Assembly (NCBI GenBank): GCA_003049465.1
Contig: PYSS01000031.1
Coordinates: 62,001 to 126,000, forward strand
Direction: 5' to 3'
DNA: 64,000 nucleotides
Origin: Magnaporthiopsis rhizophila
Lineage: Eukaryota; Ascomycota; Sordariomycetes; Magnaporthales; Magnaporthaceae
Shown: positions 1 to 8,549 of the stretch, in pieces
Layout of the letters: each line of letters opens with the position of its first letter
How positions within the stretch are numbered: position 1 is the stretch's first letter
The notes under the pieces: model-generated
What the model saw: the letters and a program-made list of their open reading frames with translations, nothing else
What the model was told of the DNA's origin: nothing
Database searches by the model: none
Program-made: the position numbers and the translations under genes

Positions 1-1
1 C

Positions 2-70
2 CCGACGGCGCCGGGATACCTCAAGGTTGACGTGGATCCCGAGACTGGCGAGATCGATGGCCTCTTCTAG
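2..70 (+). CDS. 3' end of an unidentified gene (partial)
   Basis: The first bases keep one frame open for 22 codons and end at TAG. The peptide is acidic and ends in GEIDGLF. Codon use is GC-rich like the genes downstream, and the base composition changes to ordinary non-coding sequence right after the stop, so this is probably the last piece of a gene that begins left of the window. I do not recognise the family. It could be chance, since only 69 bases are visible. Confidence 0.5.
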   Translation, partial: PTAPGYLKVDVDPETGEIDGLF

Positions 71-607
71 AGATGTTGCTTTTTCCTTGTCTGGTTTTTA
101 TTTTCATCTTTTCCGATTCAGGCATGGGATCGCATCTTTGGAAGCGGATCGGAGAGCAGGGAGTGGAGTGTTTTCAACAACCGGCGCTCATAACAACGGG
201 GAAGGGGGCTTATCGGCGTGCGAGGCATATAAAGACAGGGGTTCTGATTTTCGTGTGCATAGCAAGCGGAGGCAGCGAGAGTTTCGGTACCTTTTCATTT
301 CATCAATGAAAACGATATCACCAGGCGGCGAGAGGCGCACGGGTGTGCTCATAACTTCTTAAAGGGTGAATAAGCAACAATCTACGCAGTAAATACATGG
401 AACAATACGAGGTTGCAGTCGTGGATTTCAGCCCGGTCTCCATCTACCGCCCAACGCTCGAACGTATTCCGGATTCCGGCTAGAGCGTCCGCCTGGAGGA
501 GCAGGTGGTATCCGGTTATTCTCTTGGTATTTGCTGCAAGCAGCCCTTCTCCCCGCCTTCGTCCCCTGTCGCTGCTATCTGCCATCATAATGCATACATA
601 TATACCT

Positions 608-753
608 TTCCAGGATCATAAACGGTGAATGTTCCCACACGGTTCCAACGATGGTACGTGGAGTTCGCCTGATCCATAGGCCAGGCCAATGGGGTGTTCA
701 TGGTGGTGAAGGAGTGTTCGCCGGGTAGGTAGTTAACGTTTATGATCCTGGAA
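608..753. repeat. Inverted repeat pair around a 112-bp spacer
   Basis: Bases 608-624 (ttccaggatcataaacg) recur as an exact reverse complement at 737-753. Outside the 17-bp core the similarity continues imperfectly to about 586 and 776 (atgcata-like ends). It could be a small hairpin, a MITE end, or a side effect of the difficult assembly next to the poly-C/N gap. Confidence 0.6.
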
Positions 754-804
754 GGGTGTACGTTCTAATATGCATAATAATATGGTTTTGTCCGCTATCG
801 TCGT

Positions 805-903
805 CCCCCCCCCCCCCCCCCCCCCCCCTNNNNNNNNNNNNNNNNNNNNNNNNNNNNNNNNNNNNNNNNNNNNNNNNNNNNNNNNNNNNNNNNNNNNNNN
901 NNN
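805..903. other. Poly-C run and sequencing gap
   Basis: Twenty-four C bases (805-828) and one T lead into 74 Ns (830-903), and C bases resume at 904. This is a gap in the assembly, so nothing can be said about what lies inside. Confidence 0.95.
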
Positions 904-1313
904 CCCCCCTGGTCTGTTGGTCTTACATACGCACGCCACCTCCCCATCCTTCTCCCCGCTCGCCGCGCTTTTGCATGCTGGCAAACGCGGTTGGTACGAT
1001 ACCTGCATGGAGCCGAGCAATTGACTTCCTGGACCCGTGGTTTTATTGGAAGAGACAGAGGGCAGCTGAGAGAGCCTGTGTGGGCCAACCGGTCAGCAAA
1101 GCCTAGCCGCATCTATGCACCTACCCCTGGCCTGCCGTTCTTCTCGTCAAGTCTCTGGTAGATAGAATGAATGCCGCCTGCCCTCTCGCCTAGGCGGCCC
1201 GCCGAACAGCGTTATCCGCCTGTTTCCTCTCTCAGCTAATCCCCGCCACCACTTTCCTTTTTCTTCTCTTCGCAGAAAGTCCCACCAAGCTTGGAGATAA
1301 ACATTTTTACACA

Positions 1314-2158
1314 ATGCGGACCGCGACGCTAGCCCTCCTCGCCGCGCCTCTCCTCGCCGCGCTGGCAGCTCCATCCTCAGGCGGCGGCGAGCGAGGCGCC
1401 GCGCTCCTGACGTCGCGGCCTAAGGCGCAGGTCGCGGTGACGGGGCCGCCGGTGCACATTGGCGACCGGGCGGCCGACATGGTCGGGCTGCTCACATCGG
1501 ATCTCAGGCTGCTGTGCACCAACAGCCAGCAGCGGTGCGACGAGCAGCTCCTGACCCTGACGTGGGTGCCGCAGCGGCCAGGGAGCGGCGGTGATAAGCT
1601 GGCGAGCAAGGAGCTCAAGGTCTGGTACTCGGGGGCCTGGACCGAGTATTCCATCTTGGCTGGGCTCGTGGAGCTCATCGGGCAGACGTTTAACGCGACG
1701 GCTTTTGGGGGCGCCGCTGGTAATAGCAATTGTGTACGTGAGAGCATTTTGGTTTCTCTCTTTATCCCTCTCCCGAAACTAACTTCTCTGGCGACAACAA
1801 GTGGATGCAATCATACCAGGCCGACGACGGCTCGGCGGCCCAGATGGAAATGTGCGAGACGGGGCAGTACCTCCACGCGCAGTACGACGCGGACCCGGAC
1901 GTGGAGGCGCAACGAGCGAGGGATGGCAAGCGGCCGTCCAACTACCTCCGGATCGGGCTGGGCTACGGCCAAGGCGCGCTGGGCCGTAGCGAAGAGGTCG
2001 GCTGCGGCTGGAAGGTGGCCAAGGGCGGTGCGCTGGACAGCGGCATCGAGTCGTTCAAGAAGATCCTCCGGGCCGCTGGTATCTCGAGGCCGAACCAGGT
2101 AGATTCCCAGTGCTGCCAGGAGAAGGACCGCTGTATCAGGATGCCTCTGCCTGTGTGA
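1314..2158 (+). CDS. Small secreted cysteine-containing protein
   Basis: Two exons, 1314-1733 and 1802-2158, give 258 residues. The intron (1734-1801) has a GTACGT donor, a ctaac branch site and an AAG acceptor, and joins in phase 0. The first ~19 residues are a clear signal peptide (Met-Arg, then an Ala/Leu core ending in ALAAP), so the product should enter the secretory pathway. The mature part has about seven cysteines, several in the last third (a CC pair near the end), and one N-glycosylation site (NAT) near residue 127. No family is recognised. Size, signal peptide and cysteines fit the broad class of fungal small secreted proteins, but no effector role can be claimed. It runs convergently with the deaminase gene, 259 bp away. 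Confidence 0.75.
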
Positions 2159-2417
2159 GTGGTATTGGAGAAGGCCGGACATTAAAACTCCTTTGGAAAG
2201 GAAATGGTGGTTGGCTGCATGGCGAAACCGAAAAGGAAAGGATCGACGATCGAGATCGGGCCATCTTTGATATGATTGGGTTTTACGGAGAGAGAGTGCC
2301 TTGGTGGGCATACATCGGTAAGCCCAAATGGGAAACCTCATGTTCTTCAACATGATGCCAATGCGCTATAAACCAGCCAGCGAAGATAATTACAGCAGCC
2401 AGTAAACTCCTCGGCAG

Positions 2418-2963
2418 CTACCCGAAGCCGGCCGTCGCCGGGACCTCTGCTGGGGCATGACCAGCTGTGGCCACTCCCAATATGTCTTCCTCGAGTCCCT
2501 CAACGTGGATGACCCTGATGCCCGCATCCCCAAGCGTCTGCCGGCCCGTGTTGTTGGCCATGAACTTCTTGGGCTCGACGACGCCGATGTAGACCTCGGC
2601 AACGAGCCCACGCAGGCGGAGGATGCGCTGCACGCACGGCAGATTCCCGCTCAGGCGCTCCGAGCAGGGCTCCATGGTGGTGTAGAGTGCCAGACGAGGC
2701 GTCGGCTGCTGCTGCTGGAGGGCGTCGGCCAGGGCCTCCTCAGCCACGCCGTGCTGCTGCGCCAGCTTGACGAAGCAGCACTGTTCGGCGTGGGTGTTGC
2801 CGGGCAGCTCGAGCGAGAAGCCCGTGGCCAGGACGCTGCCCGTCGACGCATCCACCAGCACCGCCCCGACCCTGTAGTTGGACGGCTTGGGCGGTGACAG
2901 ACGCGCCTGGCCGAGGGCCTGCTCCATGAGCGCCCGGTGGTCTCTGCGCGGTCCTTGTGACAT
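2418..2963 (-). CDS. DRAP/RibD-type pyrimidine deaminase
   Basis: An intronless gene of 181 residues in the cytidine-deaminase fold. The zinc site is complete: THAEQCC around residue 58 supplies His and the proton-shuttle Glu, and MEPCSERLSGNLPC around residues 96-109 supplies the two cysteine ligands. The SGNLPC loop and the following VYIGVVEP segment match fungal riboflavin-pathway deaminases (the deaminase domain of yeast Rib2), which act on 2,5-diamino-6-ribitylamino-4(3H)-pyrimidinone 5'-phosphate. Length fits a stand-alone deaminase without the pseudouridine synthase part of yeast Rib2. A related nucleotide deaminase is possible. It shares a 333-bp divergent promoter with the DnaJ gene. 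Confidence 0.85.
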   Translation of the reverse strand: MSQGPRRDHRALMEQALGQARLSPPKPSNYRVGAVLVDASTGSVLATGFSLELPGNTHAEQCCFVKLAQQHGVAEEALADALQQQQPTPRLALYTTMEPCSERLSGNLPCVQRILRLRGLVAEVYIGVVEPKKFMANNTGRQTLGDAGIRVIHVEGLEEDILGVATAGHAPAEVPATAGFG

Positions 2964-3296
2964 TGTGGGTTGAGACTGGTGTGGATGTTCCTGACGGCGT
3001 GAGTGGCCAAGATCACTTGTAAGCTTTTATGGCTCTGAAACCAGGAGTAGGATTAACCACTATAGGAACCATCCCGCAGCGCACCCCCACCTCACTGCAA
3101 GCCCCACTCCCCACGTCGCATCCAGCGAACCTTGGGGCCTCAGGGGGCTCTTTGAATTTCGTCACACCGTGCATCCACTTGGAAGCTATTAAAACTAAAT
3201 CGGAGGACGCGTCCGACGCGTTGTCCCAGAGGCCACCAAGACTATCACTCCTGCCATCGGCACTTCCACCACAACAACCAAACCACAGCAAACGCC
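2964..3296. promoter_or_regulatory. Divergent intergenic promoter region
   Basis: These 333 bp separate the start codons of the deaminase (leftward) and the DNAJC9-like gene (rightward), so both core promoters must lie here. No confident TATA box or named factor site is visible. An A-rich stretch immediately precedes the rightward ATG, as is usual in fungi. Confidence 0.5.
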
Positions 3297-4265
3297 ATGG
3301 CGGACTCCGACGAGCTCGAGGTCGGCGAGCCTCCCGTGATCGACCCGTACGAGGAGCTCGGCCTCGAGCGGTCGGCCACGGCGGACCAGGTCAAGGCGGC
3401 GTACCGGAAGGCGGCGCTTAAGCATCACCCCGACAAGGTGGCCGCCGACAAGAAGGCCTCGGCGCACGAGAAGTTCCAGTCCATCGCCTTCGCGTACGCC
3501 ATCCTGTCGGACCCGGCGCGGCGCAAGCGCTACGACGAGACGGGCTCGACGGCTGAGTCCATCGTCGACTCGGACGGCTTCAGCTGGTCCGACTACTTCG
3601 CCGAGCAGTTCCGCGACGCCGTCTCGGCCGACGCCATCGACAGGTTCGCGAGCAAGTACAAGCGCTCCGACGAGGAGCGCTCCGACGTGCTGGCGGCCTA
3701 CGAGGAAGGGGAGGGCGACATGAGCCACGTCTACGAGGTCGTCATGCTCAGCAGCGTGCTCGAGGACGACGACCGGTTCCGCGCCATCATCGACGCCGCC
3801 ATCGACGCCGGCACAGTCGCCAGGTACGACGCCTACGCCAAGGAGACCAAGGCGTCGAGGCGCGCGCGCGCCAAAAACGCGACCAGGGAGCAGGAGGAGG
3901 CCGAGGACTACGCCAAGGAGCTCGGCGTCCACGACAAGCTGTTTGGCGGCGGCGGCGGCGACAAGGGAGGAAAAGCGGCCAAGGGTAATAGTAAGGGTAA
4001 GGGCAAGGGAAAGGGCAAGTCGGGCGAGGCCGACGAGGGCGCCCTGGCCGCCCTCATCACGAAGCGCCAGGCCGACCGCGGCGGCTCCGACTTCCTCGAC
4101 CGCCTGGCCGAGAAGTACGGCGCCCAGCCCAAGCGCGGCAAGAAGCGGGGCAGCGCAGACGTGGACGAGCCCCCTGAGGAGGCCTTCCAGGCGACCGCCG
4201 CTCGCAAGGAGAAGAAGCAGGCGCCGGCTCCTAAGGCGAGCAGATCCAAGAGGGTCAAGCGTTGA
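3297..4265 (+). CDS. DNAJC9: DNAJC9-like J-domain protein
   Basis: A single exon of 322 residues. A J domain occupies residues 16-83 with the HPD motif at 44-46, which activates Hsp70 ATPase. The DNAJC9-like middle region follows, rich in acidic and helical sequence. Residues ~220-240 are a Gly/Lys run (GGGGGDKGGKAAKG and KGKGKGKGK), and the end is strongly basic (SRSKRVKR), a likely nuclear localisation signal. In animals DNAJC9 is a histone H3-H4 chaperone that recruits Hsp70. A nuclear co-chaperone role here is inferred from domain order. The ATG sits in a favourable context (aacgccATGG). Confidence 0.88.
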   Translation: MADSDELEVGEPPVIDPYEELGLERSATADQVKAAYRKAALKHHPDKVAADKKASAHEKFQSIAFAYAILSDPARRKRYDETGSTAESIVDSDGFSWSDYFAEQFRDAVSADAIDRFASKYKRSDEERSDVLAAYEEGEGDMSHVYEVVMLSSVLEDDDRFRAIIDAAIDAGTVARYDAYAKETKASRRARAKNATREQEEAEDYAKELGVHDKLFGGGGGDKGGKAAKGNSKGKGKGKGKSGEADEGALAALITKRQADRGGSDFLDRLAEKYGAQPKRGKKRGSADVDEPPEEAFQATAARKEKKQAPAPKASRSKRVKR

Positions 4266-4876
4266 GGGGGTTGTGGGCTCCCAACCGCATGAGCACGAAC
4301 CACTATCACATAACATGGCGTTCTGGATTTCGTTGGCGTTAGGTTTCTTTCTTATCATTGGAAGGGTTCATACCTGATGGATATCGGAGTTTTTCACCTT
4401 AGGAATCTTTTTTAATGTTGATGGAGCACCGTGAGGACCCTTTGGCGCATCTAAATAGGATCGTTATTCAAGGCCAGATTCAACTCGATCAGCTACTTCG
4501 TTCATGACTCTCCCATGTGCCACCCGACGTTTGGAAGGATGTTAGGGAGGCATGGCGATTTGGCACTAGCACTGGACAGGGCCTCAAACCGCCCCACGGC
4601 AGAATAGATCTCTGAGGATGCCAGTCTCACTGTGGTCCGTCTTGACAAATGGAAACCCTCCCCATAGAGGGTAGAAACAATGTTCCAGCTTGCTCCAATT
4701 CGTAGCGCGAAAGGGCCATGGTGCTAAGGCGCAGTGTTGCGCCCCAGCGTTTTGCCTTGAAAAGGCTACAATATCAAAGCATCCATTCGCTCATCTACCT
4801 GTAGCCATACAAAGCGACACGACCTACCCCATCTGATATCTGTCTTGTCACTCTTCTTCTTCTTCTTCTTCTTCTT

Positions 4877-4907
<31 letters not shown>

Positions 4908-5798
4908 TAGATATAAGGGCGTGTTAACAAGCCCCGGTGTGCACGTGCGATCAGCGAAAAGGGCCAGTACGAAAGGCCACAGGGTCTTCCGGATCCCGGA
5001 GCTTCCGGGACTGCCAGGGCGAGATCAGAGGGACGGCCCTTGCGTGACCGCCTTCGTATATACATATATATATGTATATATACCTGTTCCTTTGCCCTCC
5101 CAGAACACGACAATCGTTGTTCATCCCCTTTGGAGATATCCGTGCCTACAGGAGTACAGACTCCAACTAACAGGATGTCTATCCGCAGGCGAGGTTGAAC
5201 AAAACCCGCCGTTCTTGTTCCATAGGCTGGCTCGGCGGCGAATTGGCGAGCCTTCCCGAGCATTCATGGGATCGTATTATGAAGCTAGCACGCAAAGTTA
5301 GGTGCTGTCGAGTAGCTTACTGGTTACTTGCTGCTTTCCGTCAACAATTTGTACATCTTATTTGCATAGCTTGTAGCGGGCTGTTGCTGAGCAACGTTTG
5401 GTGCCTGGGCGGGGTTGATGCCACTACCTGCATGCATTAACTCAAAAACAGGAAGATACTCTAACCTCGTTAGGAGTGGCTGGGCCCCTTCCTTACTATT
5501 GGTCCAATCGGCAATAAGCTTGTGGGTCAGGGGCAGCTTCCGCTGGCAAGTGGGTCTTTGCCACTCCCAAAGAGGCTGGAGTATCTTCGAGTCAATATGG
5601 TAGGCTTCCATGTCAGCTGAGCGCGCGTAAATTCCCCTCCATCTTGCCGCGTCCACGTCGCGTCACCCCTTCGCACATCACCAGCCAGCCGTCTGCGGCT
5701 TCATCGGGACAACGGGGGCCGCAGCACAAGCCGCGCAGTTCTATGTGCTCCCTGGCTATAGCTTGGCATGAACCCATTCCATTGTCACCGGCCATGCC
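4266..5798. other. Intergenic region between DNAJC9-like gene and STN1
   Basis: No gene supported. Contents are the 3' flank of the J-protein gene, a CTT microsatellite, a near-palindromic TA-rich tract at 5056-5082 (tatatacatatatatatgta core), and the STN1 promoter. Short open frames are explained by the microsatellite or are unremarkable. Confidence 0.6.
4851..4906. repeat. (CTT)n microsatellite, about 18 units
   Basis: An uninterrupted trinucleotide repeat of about 56 bp. On the minus strand it would encode a Lys run in an otherwise non-coding frame. Confidence 0.97.
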
Positions 5799-7076
5799 AT
5801 GGCAAGTATTCCAGCGCATGAGATCTACCCCCAGTACTGCTTCCACAAATCCCCCACCATAACCACATGGTGCCGCCTGCGCACCTCGGACATCGCCAAG
5901 CTCTGGAGCCCCCCCGGCTTCGAGGGCCAGGATGTGTTCTTCTACAACAACCACCCCATCAAGTGGGTGCGCATAGCCGGCGTCGTCGTAGCCGTCGATG
6001 AATACACGGTCGACGAGTCCTCGGTCAGGCGCGTTTACACGGTCGACGACAGCAGCGGCATCAATGTCGAGTGTGTCGCCCAGCTGGCGGCCAAGCAGCC
6101 ACGACAGCTAGCTCTCGACGACCCCTCGGCGGATTTGGCTGCGCAACAGCGGCAGAAACAGCAGGAGCAGCAGCAGCAGCAGCAGCAGCAGAAAGACCCC
6201 CTCGACCTCGACGTGGGCCAGGTCGTAGAAATTCGGGGCGGCCTCAAACTGTTCCGCACGAGATACGAGGCCCGGCTGCAGATCAAGATCGAGAAGGTCA
6301 AACCCCTCCCTTCGACGCAGCATGAAGTCGACTTCTGGAAGGAGACGGCGAAGCTCCACGAGGAGACGCTGAGCCGTCCGTGGGTCCTGGACGAGCGCGT
6401 GCTGCGCCGCTGCCGGCGCAAAGCCGAGGAGGACGATCTGCGGGCTACAAAGAAGAGGAAGAAGACGAGAACAGAAAACGCCAGTGATCATGCCCCAAGA
6501 GCTTCTTCGACCCGCGAGGACGTCAAGGAGGCTCCTGGAAACAATGGTGAGGATGATATTCATCGCATGCGCGAACCCGCCGCCCCGGCCGCCGATAGCG
6601 CCGTCCCGCGAATCATCACGGGCCTAGAGAGGAAGCGAGGGATCAACAAGACCTCTAGCAGCAGCCTGTGCGATGGGCTCCATGACAGGAATAGCAGCCT
6701 CTTTGCTGCTCCGGCTGCTGACAGTGCTGCTCCCAAGCTTATCACAGGTTTGGAGAGGAAGCAAGGAGCCCAGAAGACTTCTAGTAGCGGCTCGGGCGCT
6801 GGGCTCCATCACAGGCATAACGGTCTCGTCGCCGCTCCAACCGCCGACAGCGCGGTTCTCAAACCTATCACAGGCCTGGAGAGGAAGCAAGGAGTCCAGA
6901 AGACTCCTAGCAGCAGCTCGAGCGGTGGGATCCATTACAGGCATCACAACGCCGTCGTCGTTTCAGCCGCCGATAGCGCGGCTCCCAAGCTTGTCACAGG
7001 CCTGGAGAGGAAGCGGCGGCGGCCAAAGGCGGAACATGCGGCGAATTTAGAAGGGCGTCCCATGGCGCGGACTTGA
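5799..7076 (+). CDS. STN1: STN1-like CST-complex telomere protein
   Basis: A single exon of 425 residues. The N-terminal OB-fold of Stn1 is plain: YPQYCFHKSPT near the start, then FYNNHPIKWVRIAGVVVAVD and a YTVDDSSGINVEC strand, and VGQVVEIRGGLK after a poly-Gln insert of eight Gln (6168-6191). Stn1 partners Ten1 to bind telomeric single-stranded DNA and promote C-strand fill-in. After ~residue 210 the protein is basic and low in complexity, and residues ~262-410 are a tandem repeat with a 42-residue period. Yeast and animal Stn1 have C-terminal winged helices, and none is obvious here, so the tail has diverged or been replaced by the repeats. The start is chosen because the conserved domain begins within ten residues. 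Confidence 0.88.
   Translation: MASIPAHEIYPQYCFHKSPTITTWCRLRTSDIAKLWSPPGFEGQDVFFYNNHPIKWVRIAGVVVAVDEYTVDESSVRRVYTVDDSSGINVECVAQLAAKQPRQLALDDPSADLAAQQRQKQQEQQQQQQQQKDPLDLDVGQVVEIRGGLKLFRTRYEARLQIKIEKVKPLPSTQHEVDFWKETAKLHEETLSRPWVLDERVLRRCRRKAEEDDLRATKKRKKTRTENASDHAPRASSTREDVKEAPGNNGEDDIHRMREPAAPAADSAVPRIITGLERKRGINKTSSSSLCDGLHDRNSSLFAAPAADSAAPKLITGLERKQGAQKTSSSGSGAGLHHRHNGLVAAPTADSAVLKPITGLERKQGVQKTPSSSSSGGIHYRHHNAVVVSAADSAAPKLVTGLERKRRRPKAEHAANLEGRPMART
6585..7019 (+). repeat. 126-bp tandem repeat inside STN1
   Basis: The Ala-Ala-Asp-Ser motif and the following ITGLERKxG motif recur at exactly 126-bp steps (anchor codons at 6585, 6711, 6837, 6963). There are three complete units and a fourth partial one. 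The unit encodes 42 residues and all copies stay in frame. Copies differ by scattered substitutions, so the array is not freshly made. Confidence 0.93.
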
Positions 7077-7793
7077 CCGTTGAAGACGTTTTCAGGGAGG
7101 GGGATCCGGTTCGCTATCGACAATGCAAAGCCAGAAGATATCAGTTTAATGATAATTTGTACCTAGACATGTCTTGCAAATTGTTTTTATGCCCGCCTTT
7201 TCCCTATCTGCCGTGCCGTGTCAATCCCTGCCTTTGTTCGTGCTAGCAGAAATCTCGCCGCCCTTCGACTTTTACCGGGCAAGTTGTCAGATTTCCAGAG
7301 ACAACCCCAAGCAGTTCAATCACTGGGCATCTTTGATTCTTGGAAGACCGACCGAAACGCAGCAATTCCCTCTGCTCCTTTCTCGCGCTCTTGGGCGTCG
7401 AATTGCAACCGACGAGATCCCAGTCGAGCCTGGCGATGCTTACGTCTCCCTGTGTGGGGCTTCCAAGCATCATTTCGTCACCGCTCGTGAGAGCAACATC
7501 GACGGAACCAGATCATGCTTCAGTTTCGAGAATCCGACAGCCGGGAGTAGGTCGTTCTTTCTTGGACGGCTACTGCTATGCGCTATTTTTTGGTCATTGG
7601 AGGCAATCGCTCCGACAACTTCCAAAGAGCCCTCAACAACGGGTATTCCTTCTGTGTCGTTCACTGACCCAGCGCCACTCCCAAACTGGAAAGCCCGCAC
7701 TGTCGATTCCTTCTCGTGACGGAGCCGACAGCCAGGCCGCTCTTGCCTCCGAATTGGATTGAGTAGGTGCGAATCAGTCACGGGTCCCTTCTG

Positions 7794-7829
<36 letters not shown>

Positions 7830-8549
7830 ACCTGGGAAGGCGAGTCTCTTTTGGAGGAATCCCCAGAACATAAACCTGAACCTCGACCGATCCATCTCCC
7901 ATCATCAGACACTCCAACTTTACCCATCACCAGAGCCATCTTGACCCTCATTATGACAACCCGTCGCCCTTGACAACCTCGTTTTTTCTTATTCGGTATC
8001 AATTTCAATCGCATTCCTTTGCAACCTCTATCTGTCTCACACCTGATCGCCCTTCTTGACTTCCCTCCCGCCCTCTAGTCTCCAGTCACCTAGCCCTGCT
8101 CGCCTTGACTCTGTGTTGGAGCCTTTGCATTCCAGAACCAATAGGTATTGACCCTTTCTCCTACACCTGCCATCACCGTTGCCGTCCCAGCCGCGGGGCC
8201 CACGGCTCGAGCGAGCTTGTGGTGCCGAAACCTTTGGCTTGGGTAGCTGCCGCTCCATGCCAGCCCGTCGCTAGACATGTTTCAGTGCCCTACTAGGCGA
8301 CGAGAATCCGCCGAATTCCTCAATATATCTATCAGCCCTTTGCAGTCATGTTGGTTCCCAGAATGCTCTTTAGAGTGCGCAGTCTCCCAGCTTTTCGAGA
8401 GACTCTGCCCCTTTTCTTTGGTCGCCGAGTGTGCTTTTAAGTTTGAGCCGCCCAAGCCTCACAGCAGCCTCTTACCCTCCCACCCTCGCAAATTTGATGA
8501 TCCTGTTTTGTGTACCTCGACGACGTTCGGGCTTCATGATACTGACAAG
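7077..8549. other. Intergenic region upstream of the GH81 gene
   Basis: Holds the STN1 3' flank, a run of 30 T at 7795-7824 and a pyrimidine-rich leader. The frame of the glucanase is open back to 8277, but the translated sequence there has no conserved character. A 181-codon open frame at 7174-7719 has no recognisable domain and is not called. Confidence 0.55.

Larger units (their letters stand above)
71..1313. other. Intergenic region with assembly gap
   Basis: No gene is recognised. The stretch holds an imperfect inverted repeat, a run of 24 C followed by an N gap, and the promoter of the secreted-protein gene that starts at 1314. Small open frames here cross the N block or lack coding character. 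Confidence 0.6.

Noticed and set aside
3195..4358. 387-codon minus-strand open frame over the DNAJC9-like gene
   Set aside because: Antisense shadow of a GC-rich exon; the plus-strand J domain is unambiguous.
4766..5263. Minus-strand frame with a poly-Lys run
   Set aside because: The run is the CTT microsatellite; nothing else is protein-like.
7174..7719. 181-codon open frame upstream of the glucanase
   Set aside because: No recognisable domain, no good start context; left unannotated.
8277..8549. In-frame upstream extension of the GH81 protein
   Set aside because: It would bury the signal peptide that begins at 8550.
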